A DNA stretch of 64,000 bases. Origin: Bacteroidota bacterium (lineage in GTDB: Bacteria > Bacteroidota > Bacteroidia > Sphingobacteriales > Sphingobacteriaceae). The stretch lies in NCBI GenBank assembly GCA_026224775.1, contig JAMFRP010000022.1, positions 124,001-188,000 of the forward strand, read 5' to 3'. This document shows positions 8,940 to 17,300 of this stretch, one piece after another. The first letter of the stretch is position 1. The number at the start of each line of letters is the position of its first letter. Below the pieces are notes generated by a model. That model ran no database searches, was not told where the DNA came from, and saw nothing but the letters and a program-made list of their open reading frames with translations. The translations under genes were made by a program, and so were the position numbers.

Positions 8940-10664
8940 TTATTGCTGCACTATCTTCCAGCGCAAATTATCAATAGTTGCATCAGCAGCCTGTACAAGC
9001 AGTGAATTGGTAGTTATTGATCCATTATTACTTATTGCTTTGTGGCTGCGTTTGTTTATTAATCTGCAATAACCTGTTCCGTCCCATTCCAAATGCCATT
9101 TTACGTTTTCAGTATTTTCATCACCGGTTTGGGTAAGCGGACTATTATCTGCTGATACATTGCCAACGCTGAGTAGCTTACCAGTCAATTTGTTTTTGAT
9201 TTTAAAATAACCCGCGCCATCATATAATATCTGCCAATATTGGCCATCGGCAACTACATCTGTAGATTGAACAATTTGTGGATTTGTTCCATTTTCGCTA
9301 CCCAACTCCAATCCGCTAGTCCTGTTTTTTAATTTGTACCATTTACCGGGATCAAAAGGGGAAATAGGAATTACTGGTGTAATAGGTAAATGTTCTTTCA
9401 GCATCTTTGCCCCCACACCTACTAAACGCAGATAATAATCGCTGGTAGCGCCATCATAAGTAAGGAATGGAGCCTGAATAGGTGGATTATTGTCGATCTT
9501 CATAATTTGTGTACCCTCATTTATCTCATCAAACATGGCCACAAATACGCTGTTGATCACACCCGTTTTTGAAGCTGCTACAAATTGCTCCCAAAGATAA
9601 TTACCGGTACGGCGAGGTACTACAGGCCCGGCAGGAGGCGTTGGAGGTGGCCCTGCTATATGCGAACCCGAATTAAATACAGGCATAAATATTACGTTAT
9701 TAGCTTTACATTTCTCAATGTCGCCGGCCCATTCAGAGGTATTTTGTACCGCATAGCCAGTTGCCGGGTCTTTTACCCTGCGGCCTACGCTCCATGGCTG
9801 CAACCCTTGCATTCGCATCAGCATAGCCTGAAATTCCGGTGTACCTTTAGAACGCCAGTTGTTGTCAACCCCGCCTACAAGGGTAGCCTGGTATTTTCCC
9901 GGTGTCAGAAGGAAATCGATTACCGGATTCATGTAATCAGGTTGAGATGCAGGGCGGCTCGGGAAAAATCCCCATATCAACAATACAGGTTTCCCATTAT
10001 GATGCATATATCTGGGATCGCTGGTAACGCCCTCATCAACCATCTTTTTCCACTGGTTTATGATAATATTGTAAACGTCACTTTTAGACATTCTGGTGTC
10101 AAAGCCGCTCATATCCCACATAAATGCCCAGGTACGCCCGGTTGCTGTTGCCGCGCGCCTTACGTTATCCATTATAGTAAGCATGGCGGTACTATCGCGC
10201 TCCCCTCCGGCACCCGGAAAATGACCACAAAATTCGGATAACCATACACCATCAATGCCATACGTTTTCATCCACTGGAAATGGCGTAATACAGTTTTAG
10301 GATTTTGCGCACTGTAGAGGTAAGCCTGGCTTCCGTCTGGGTAGGTGAATCCCGGTACGGCACGTTTTTCTCCGCGGGTTAATTCACTCATATCCGGCCA
10401 GGTATCAAAACCAAGTTTAGCCGGGCTTGGAGTAGACGAGTTGAATAAGTGTGCCCAGCCCCTGTTTCCATCATTATCGCCAGGGGTGCGAAACCAACCC
10501 TGGTAACCAGCCATTACTTTATTATTCATGGTGGTAGCATCCACTGTTTGCGCACTAAGCCGGGTTACAAAAGTGCAGGGCATAAGCAATATCATTACCA
10601 CTAACCACGGTAATAGTATATTTCTTTTCTTCTGTTTAATTTGAGGTTGATGTTTAAATATCAT
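8940..10664 (-). CDS. GH71/GH99-like protein with C-terminal ricin-type lectin domain
   Basis: 574 residues. A hydrophobic signal anchor or signal peptide spans about 15-40 after a long basic N terminus (KQKKR). Residues about 45-400 have the GH71/99-like pattern: KVMAGYQGWFRTPGDGN-like opening, GIDGVWLSEF, RTWAFMWDMSGFD, GKPVLLIWGFFPSRP, NVIFMPVFNSG and FDEINEGTQ. Residues about 430-574 are a ricin B/CBM13-like trefoil with three QxW-like turns (YWQILYDG, KWHLEWDG, RWKIVQQ). Family relatives include endo-alpha-mannanases and alpha-1,3-glucanases; most Bacteroidota members are annotated only as xylosidase/arabinosidase-like and are uncharacterised. It follows GH92 by 46 bp, which fits a mannose-containing target. 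Activity is inferred, not shown. Confidence 0.82.
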   Translation of the reverse strand: MIFKHQPQIKQKKRNILLPWLVVMILLMPCTFVTRLSAQTVDATTMNNKVMAGYQGWFRTPGDNDGNRGWAHLFNSSTPSPAKLGFDTWPDMSELTRGEKRAVPGFTYPDGSQAYLYSAQNPKTVLRHFQWMKTYGIDGVWLSEFCGHFPGAGGERDSTAMLTIMDNVRRAATATGRTWAFMWDMSGFDTRMSKSDVYNIIINQWKKMVDEGVTSDPRYMHHNGKPVLLIWGFFPSRPASQPDYMNPVIDFLLTPGKYQATLVGGVDNNWRSKGTPEFQAMLMRMQGLQPWSVGRRVKDPATGYAVQNTSEWAGDIEKCKANNVIFMPVFNSGSHIAGPPPTPPAGPVVPRRTGNYLWEQFVAASKTGVINSVFVAMFDEINEGTQIMKIDNNPPIQAPFLTYDGATSDYYLRLVGVGAKMLKEHLPITPVIPISPFDPGKWYKLKNRTSGLELGSENGTNPQIVQSTDVVADGQYWQILYDGAGYFKIKNKLTGKLLSVGNVSADNSPLTQTGDENTENVKWHLEWDGTGYCRLINKRSHKAISNNGSITTNSLLVQAADATIDNLRWKIVQQ

Positions 10665-10710
10665 CTGGTATATTTTATTTCAGTAAATAGTATTCTTAGT
10701 ATTCTAAATT

Positions 10711-12969
10711 TTATTGCGGTCTGTTTGCCTGTAGCTTGCCAAAGTTATAGTTAGGCTTATCTCCCATCACAATTTTGAGTATCCCTCCATTTATAATATC
10801 CTTATGGCGGATGTAGGCCTTTTGATAATTTTCCCCATTTAGCGACATACTTTGTATATAAATATTTGCGGTGCTGTTATTAACCGCTTCTACTGTAAAT
10901 CTTTTACCATTGTCGAAGTTGATAGTCGCTCTATCAAATAACGGGCTACCGATAATATAGGTTTCTGAAGCAGGAAATACAGGGTAAAATCCAAGCGATG
11001 AAAAAATATACCAGGCCGACATTTGTCCACAATCCTCATTACCAATAATACCATCCGGGCTGGCCAAATAAAAGTCTTTCATGATATATCTGACTTTTTC
11101 GGCTGTTTTCCACTGTTCGCCACTATAGGTATATAAATATGCAATATGATGACTAGGTTCATCTCCGTGAGCATATTGACCAATCAAGCCAGTCAGATCA
11201 GACAGGCCATCTTCATCAACAGGCTTAAGTTGAAAAAATTCATCCAGTTTTTTATTGAATGACTGATCACCTCCTAACAGGGATATAAGGCCGGGAACAT
11301 CCTGCGGTACCAGCCATAAATATTGCCAGGCATTGCCTTCGGCATATAAGTTATTTTTACTTTTAAGGGGATTAAAATCCGGCGCCCAGTCGCCGTCTGA
11401 TAATTTCCCTTTAAAGAAATGGTCAGATGGATCAAAATATAGCTTATAGCTCTCAGCTCGTTTTTTGAAATAGTTATAATCAGCTGTTTTGCCCATTCGT
11501 TTGGCCATTAAGGCAATGCTGCCATCACTAACACCATATTCCAGCGCTTTGGAAACCGACCGGCTTTGTTTATCAGCCGGGATAGGTTTAAGGTTTTTCA
11601 CATACATCATACCCAAAGAATCAGACATTGCTGTGCCTTTTACTGCATCATAGGCTTTATTCGCATCAAATCCTTTTATTCCTTTTAAATAGGCCTCGGC
11701 AACTACCTGCATGCTACTGATGCCTACCATAGTACCGGTTTCGTTACCCATTAAATGCCATATAGGTAATTTGCCTTGCTGTTGGTAAATAGCCAACATG
11801 GTATTGATCATATCTCCGGCCCTTTTAGGTTGAATAAGGTCAAATAATGGATTTTCAGCACGATAAGTATCCCAAAGCGAGAATACGGTATAATTATTAA
11901 AAGCAGCATGTGGATATACCTTTTTATCAGTTCCCCTATAATCACCGTTATGATCATTGAACAAAGCAGGGTCGATCATGCTGTGATACAGCGCGGTATA
12001 AAAAATATGCTTATTAGTAAGGTTTTTTGTTTCGATAGATATCCTGGCCAGTTCCTTATTCCATTTGGCATCGGCCGCCTGGACCACCTTTTGAAAATCC
12101 CATCCGGGAATTTCAGCATTAATATTATCTAATGCATTTGCTGAGCTCACCGGTGAAATGCCCACCTTTAATTTAAGAATTGCCGGTGCATGATCGAAGC
12201 TAATTAACCCCTTTATAGCTTGCCCTTTGCCGCTATTACCTTTCAATAGCTTACTGTCGTCATATACAGTAAATTGGGGTAATGGCTCGGATGATTTTAT
12301 AGCGAAGAACAACCATTGGTTTTTTGCCCACCCTTTTGAAAACCGGTAACCCTCTATAGTATACTTATCTATTTGTTTAATATAGGTATCTATACTTTTG
12401 TCGTTTATTCCTTCTTTCAAATCAATAATAACATGTGCTTCTTTTCCTGCCGGGAAGTGATATTGATGAAAGCCCACTCTTTCAGTGGCTGTTAATTCTA
12501 CATTGATACCCGAAGCATCTAATTTAACAGCATAATAGCCGGGCCGAACATGTTCATTTTTGTGTGAATAATGAGACGCGTAACCGCTGCCGGGGATTTT
12601 TTCCTCACCTTTATCTGTTTTAACCGGGCCTGTGTAAGGCATAATCAGGATATCCGAAAGATCGCCAATACCGGTGCCGCTTAAATGAGTATGGGAAAAG
12701 CCTATTAATACACTATCGCCATAATTATAACCGGAACACCAGTCCCAACCCTTATAAAAATTTTCCGGGCCTAACTGGACTGCGCCAAAAGGAACGCTTG
12801 CGCCAACAAATACATGCCCGTGACCGCCTGCACCAATATAAGGATCAACATAGGGGGTTAAATGCTGTTGATCGCAGTTTTGCGCATTAACGGTATAATT
12901 AATACTCAACAAAAAAGTAAAAATAACAATAAAGCTAAAACGAATTTGGTTCCTGTAATGAAGGCTCAT
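10711..12969 (-). CDS. GH92 alpha-mannosidase family protein
   Basis: 752 residues with a signal peptide (about 1-29). GH92 enzymes are calcium-dependent inverting exo-alpha-mannosidases. The family opening VDPYIGAGGHGHVFVGASVPFG, GFSHTHLSGTG and LWDTYRAENPL are present. E544 in YAEGNAWQYLW matches the catalytic acid motif. D646 in GNEDCGQMSAW matches the general-base region; the usual GNDD is GNED here, so the first acidic residue is Glu not Asp. It is the first gene of the minus-strand operon in this window and has 361 bp of non-coding DNA upstream, so the operon promoter should lie there. No SusC/SusD genes accompany it within the window. Confidence 0.94.
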   Translation of the reverse strand: MSLHYRNQIRFSFIVIFTFLLSINYTVNAQNCDQQHLTPYVDPYIGAGGHGHVFVGASVPFGAVQLGPENFYKGWDWCSGYNYGDSVLIGFSHTHLSGTGIGDLSDILIMPYTGPVKTDKGEEKIPGSGYASHYSHKNEHVRPGYYAVKLDASGINVELTATERVGFHQYHFPAGKEAHVIIDLKEGINDKSIDTYIKQIDKYTIEGYRFSKGWAKNQWLFFAIKSSEPLPQFTVYDDSKLLKGNSGKGQAIKGLISFDHAPAILKLKVGISPVSSANALDNINAEIPGWDFQKVVQAADAKWNKELARISIETKNLTNKHIFYTALYHSMIDPALFNDHNGDYRGTDKKVYPHAAFNNYTVFSLWDTYRAENPLFDLIQPKRAGDMINTMLAIYQQQGKLPIWHLMGNETGTMVGISSMQVVAEAYLKGIKGFDANKAYDAVKGTAMSDSLGMMYVKNLKPIPADKQSRSVSKALEYGVSDGSIALMAKRMGKTADYNYFKKRAESYKLYFDPSDHFFKGKLSDGDWAPDFNPLKSKNNLYAEGNAWQYLWLVPQDVPGLISLLGGDQSFNKKLDEFFQLKPVDEDGLSDLTGLIGQYAHGDEPSHHIAYLYTYSGEQWKTAEKVRYIMKDFYLASPDGIIGNEDCGQMSAWYIFSSLGFYPVFPASETYIIGSPLFDRATINFDNGKRFTVEAVNNSTANIYIQSMSLNGENYQKAYIRHKDIINGGILKIVMGDKPNYNFGKLQANRPQ

Positions 12970-13330
12970 ATTTAATTAAAACTGGTTATATGTTAATTGC
13001 CTGGTTAAACAATAAAACAAAACACGTTTTTAGTATTAAAAAAAGCATAATAAAGTATTAACAGGATTAATTATTGGAAAAAAAATCATCAAGTATCATA
13101 TTCGTTACCAAGCCACCAAAAACGTGGTCTTATTTTCTCATTAAAACTATCAAATCAATCAATACCACTAAAATTGTCCTTTGGCTAGTCTTGCTTTATG
13201 AAAAAAGCAAAGCCTTTTCAATGAATGATATTAAAATCATGGATCATAATGCGTTACTGATCCCATGCTTTCTCAGGCAAGTTCGGATTAACCCGAACCT
13301 GCCTGAGAAAGCAAATCATATAAAAACTTT
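12970..13330. other. Gene-free gap upstream of GH92 operon
   Basis: This 361-bp AT-rich gap separates the PorP/SprF stop codon from the GH92 start. It must hold the promoter of the GH operon (reading minus), but I see no convincing TAnnTTTG box. Its right end carries a strong hairpin (13267-13312). An 86-codon plus-strand ORF here has biased, low-complexity content and no neighbours to support it. Confidence 0.6.
13267..13312 (-). terminator. Long hairpin after the PorP/SprF gene
   Basis: Arms 13267-13286 and 13293-13312 pair over 20 bp with one mismatch (A13280 against C13299) and a 6-nt loop. It lies 19 bp beyond the PorP/SprF stop codon, so it probably ends or stabilises the cargo-PorP transcript. 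There is no U-run immediately after the stem, so a rho-independent role is not certain. Confidence 0.6.
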
Positions 13331-14254
13331 TTAGTGCGCCGGATCCTTACCAACCCGGCTTCCTTTCCCAAACCTTATACCCAGGGTTATCTCATGAGTA
13401 GCATTGCTATAACCTCCTATAGTGGACGGTGTCGCGGCAAACTCATAGGCATATCCTATATGGACTATATTATAATCAATTGATAACATCCCGGCCATTT
13501 CATTATTGGCTCTGTAATTAACGCCAAACCCTATGATATTTTTCAGGTAGAACAAAGTAGATATATTAGCCAGAACAGGCACGTTTTTGGCATAAGCTAC
13601 AAGGGTTGCATATTTAAATTCATAGTCGTCACCCATTTTGGTGGAAGCCCCCGCTGAGAAGTAATAATAACTTTCAAAATTAGTATTGTTCTCAACAGAT
13701 GCGGTACCGAGTGACCGGAAAGTCAAATCTGGTGCGGAAACACCCACATAATAACTAGGCGTATAGTACATGATACCAAAACCCAAATTAGGCTTAGTCT
13801 CATTGATGTTATTTGCAAATACCGGATCTGAGGCGTCAAGCTGATTATAATTAGCAACATAATTACGAAAACCAGCACTAATGGATACGGCAAGATTTTG
13901 CGTCTCACTTAACCGGATCCCTTTGGCAAAGAAAACATTCAGCTCGGATAAGTTCTCAACAGCCAGAACGTCATTCTCGGCAACAAAGCCGGCTGAACCA
14001 TTGATGGACGCGATAGGGACACTTCCATCAATTAAATAAGTAGTTGGGGCACCGGGTACGCCAACCCATTGCTTCCTCACCAGGGTGTTAAGCGTTCCAT
14101 ACGGGTTCATTAACGAAAAAGTTGGATTTACAGGGGTTTGATTATCAATATATTGAGTATAGCTCAATCCTTGTTGTGAATACGCGCTGGTTGTTATAAA
14201 TAGAAGAATCAACCAAACGATCGTTTCTTTTCGTATACTAAATAATGATTTCAT
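13331..14254 (-). CDS. PorP/SprF family T9SS outer-membrane protein
   Basis: 307 residues, signal peptide about 1-26 (TSAYSQQ). The family opening LSYTQYIDNQTPVNP is followed by repeated amphipathic beta strands and a C-terminal strand (HEITLGIRFGKGS), as in PorP/SprF proteins. In Flavobacterium johnsoniae, SprF is needed for secretion of its partner SprB, and such genes usually follow a gene for a protein with a type B C-terminal domain. Here the upstream gene (14338-19191) is exactly such a cargo, 83 bp away. It is clearly paralogous to the gene at 47844-48803: both have SYTQY, RKQ, GAP(T/S)TYL, ETK(P/A)NLGFG, LRSLGTAS-type and GGY(S/N)NATHEI motifs. Partner specificity for the adjacent cargo is inferred. 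Confidence 0.9.
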   Translation of the reverse strand: MKSLFSIRKETIVWLILLFITTSAYSQQGLSYTQYIDNQTPVNPTFSLMNPYGTLNTLVRKQWVGVPGAPTTYLIDGSVPIASINGSAGFVAENDVLAVENLSELNVFFAKGIRLSETQNLAVSISAGFRNYVANYNQLDASDPVFANNINETKPNLGFGIMYYTPSYYVGVSAPDLTFRSLGTASVENNTNFESYYYFSAGASTKMGDDYEFKYATLVAYAKNVPVLANISTLFYLKNIIGFGVNYRANNEMAGMLSIDYNIVHIGYAYEFAATPSTIGGYSNATHEITLGIRFGKGSRVGKDPAH

Positions 14255-14298
14255 ATTTTATTCGGATATGTAATATGTAAGTTTAATGAGATGGAGTT

Positions 14299-14334
14299 AA
14301 CAGGCTGCGTGTTTTTGAACACACGCAGCCTGTT
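14299..14334 (-). terminator. Perfect hairpin between cargo and PorP/SprF genes
   Basis: Arms 14299-14312 and 14321-14334 are a perfect 14-bp inverted repeat with an 8-nt loop. The stem starts 4 bp after the cargo stop codon and is followed by the PorP gene, so it may attenuate or process the transcript rather than end it. A hairpin occupies the same place in the second cargo/PorP pair (47730-47777). Confidence 0.6.
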
Positions 14335-14337
14335 TAA

Positions 14338-17300
14338 TTAATTATATTTCAGAACGATGTAACCTACCACCCTTTTGGTTTCGCCATTAACGTTAAGGTC
14401 AAGCTCATAAAAATAAGTTCCGGCTTGCATTAGGGTCCCGTTTACACTGGAGTGTCCGTCAAAATGGTTGAAGTTGTTGTCATAACCCGAAGTCTCATAC
14501 ACCTTTGCACCATTCGGGTTAACGATCGTCAATTTATTATTAGGATAATTAGTAATTCTGTCAATAACCAAATAATCATTAATTCCATCTCCATTTGGCG
14601 ACAAACCGTTATGAACAGTAACCAGATCAGTGGTTGTAGCACCTCTTGTTATCGTCAATGTATAAGTGTTAACCGTACCGTCCTGTGCTGTTACTATTAC
14701 AACAATATAATTTGCGCCAACAGCTAATGCCTGCTCCTCCGATGCTTTTCCGCTGCCTACTGCTGTACCGTTAATCGCTACGGTTGCAGTTGGATCGGCC
14801 ACCGTTGGGGTTATCGCTATTGATGCGATATTACCGGCAACTGTAGCAGTATACTTAAATGTGGTAGACATAAATGCTGGGCTTAAAGAACCAGCATCTA
14901 AAACAAGGTTTGATAAAATGGAATTAGCTGAGGCTGCCCTGGTTACAGTTACGCTATAGGTAATAGTGGTTACACCATCCTGGGCCTTTACTATCGTATT
15001 AATGGTGTTGGCACCTACATTTAATGCAATTGGGCCAGACGCACTACCATTGGCTACAGCAACTCCATTAACGGTTACTGTTGCTGTGGCATCGGCCAAA
15101 GCAGGTGTTAAGGTAACCGATGTGGTAGCATTAGGAACACTAGCAGTATAAGTAGTAGTTGCGGAATTGAAAACAGGAGATAAGATCCCACTACTTAAGG
15201 CTAATGACGACAATTGGGCATTAGTGGACACCGCACCTCTTGTAACATTAACAGAATAAGTTTTGGTACTTGCATCCTGTGCTGTTACTACAATGTTTAT
15301 AGTATTAGACCCAACTACCAATGCAACAGGAGCCGAAGCACTCCCGCTTGTTACTGTTGTACCATTAATTTGTACCGACGCGTATCCAATATCCGATACG
15401 GTTGGCGTAAAGGTTACCAAATTTATAATAAATGGAACAGTTGCGCTATAGCTTGTGGTACCGCTGTTAAATGCCGGTGTCAATGTTCCGGAATTGATAG
15501 ACAGGTCACTTAAGTTGCTGTTGGACGATGGAGCTATAGTGATGGTAAAGGTTGTTGTAGTACTACCGATACTATTAGTTGCATTTACCGTCAGTGGATA
15601 GCTTCCTGTCGATAAGGTATTATCATAGCTAATAATGCCTGTTGATGAATCGATGGTTACCCCCGATGGAACTGTTCCGGTTAAACTATAGGTATCCACA
15701 ATTCCTCCACTATTTATTGATGGGCTAACGGAAGCTCCCGCTGTACCTCTATCCGCTGTTAAACCCGCCGGGCTATAAACCAGGGAAGATGGCGCCACCG
15801 CGTTAATGGTAATATTGTAAGTTGCAGTGGTGCTTGCCACACTATTAGCTGCATTAACTGTTAGAGAGTAACCACCAGCCGATAGCGTATTATCATAACT
15901 AATAATACCGCTTGATGGATCAATACTTATTCCCGACGGAATTGTACCGCTTAAGCTGTAAGTCATAACCCCTCCGCCAGTGTTGATTGTTGGTGCAGCT
16001 GAGGATCCAGCGATTCCATAATTACCTGTTGTAGTAGCCGGGCTGTAACTAAGGGAACTTGGCGCCTCCGGATTAATAGTTATAGTGTAATTTGCACCGG
16101 TGCTACCTGCACTATTGGTAGCCACAACCAATAATGTATAAGTCCCTATCGGTAAGGTATTATCACAGCTAATAATACCCGTTGATGGATCGATGGTTAC
16201 TCCAGATGGGATCGTTCCGGTTAAACTATAAGTGTCAACAGCTCCTCCACTATTTATTGATGGGCTAACGGAAGCTCCCGCTGTACCTCCATCAGCTGTT
16301 AAACCCGCCGGGCTGTAAACCAAAGAAGATGGTGCTGCCACATTAACGGTAATACTATAAGCTGCAGTGGTGCTTGCCACGCTATTAGCTGCATTAACCG
16401 TTAGGGGGTAGTTACCAACCGATAACGTATTATCATAGCTAATAATACCGCTTGATGGGTCAATAGTTATTCCCGATGGAATTGTACCGCTTAAACTATA
16501 AGTAATAACCCCTCCGCCATTGTTAATGGTTGGTGCAACTGATGCTCCCGCTGTTCCATAACCAGCCGTTGTAGTAGCCGGGTTGTAACTAAGAGAACCT
16601 GGCGCTACCGCGTTTACTGTTATTGTATAAGTTGTTGTAGTGCTTCCAGGGAAGTTATTGGTAGCCGTTGCTGTTAAAGGATAAATGCCTGCCGCCACCG
16701 TATTACTATAACTAATTATCCCGGTTGATGGGTCAATGCTTATTCCTGCGGGAACCGTTCCGGTTAAACTATAAGTGATAGCTCCTCCGTTAACTGTTGG
16801 AGCAACCGACGTGCCCCCTGTGCCATAATTGGTTGTTACCGTACTTGTGCTATAAGCTAAGGCCGAAGGAGCGGTAACAAATGTAAAACTACCAGTGCTG
16901 GTACCTGTTCCGGCAGGGGTAGTTACCGCGATGGTTCCTGTTGCACCTGCACCCGCAACCGCGGTAATGGTAGTATTATTATTTATCGTAAAAGACGCGG
17001 CGGCGGTTCCGCCAATAGTGACAGCTGTGGCGCCCAGGAAATTATTACCTGTTATTATTACGGTCGCTCCGGCTGACCCTGATGTTGGTGTAAAAGAGGA
17101 TATAACCGGAATTACTTTTAGTGTTGATGCGCTAACAGCAGTTCCCCCCGGTGCAGTAACATAAATATAACCGGTAGTACCGGTGCCGATGACGGCAGTT
17201 ATGCTTGTTGGGCTTACTACCGTAAACGATGCTGCGTTATTTCCACCAAAACTTACGGCTGTTGCCCCAGTAAAGTTTGTTCCGGTAATAGTTATAGTAG

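Noticed and set aside
9585..10241. 218-codon plus-strand ORF
   Set aside because: Wholly antisense to the GH71/99-like gene, which has strong family motifs.
13074..13334. 86-codon plus-strand ORF between GH92 and PorP/SprF
   Set aside because: AT-rich, no signal or domain, and its end covers the long hairpin 13267-13312; most likely non-coding.
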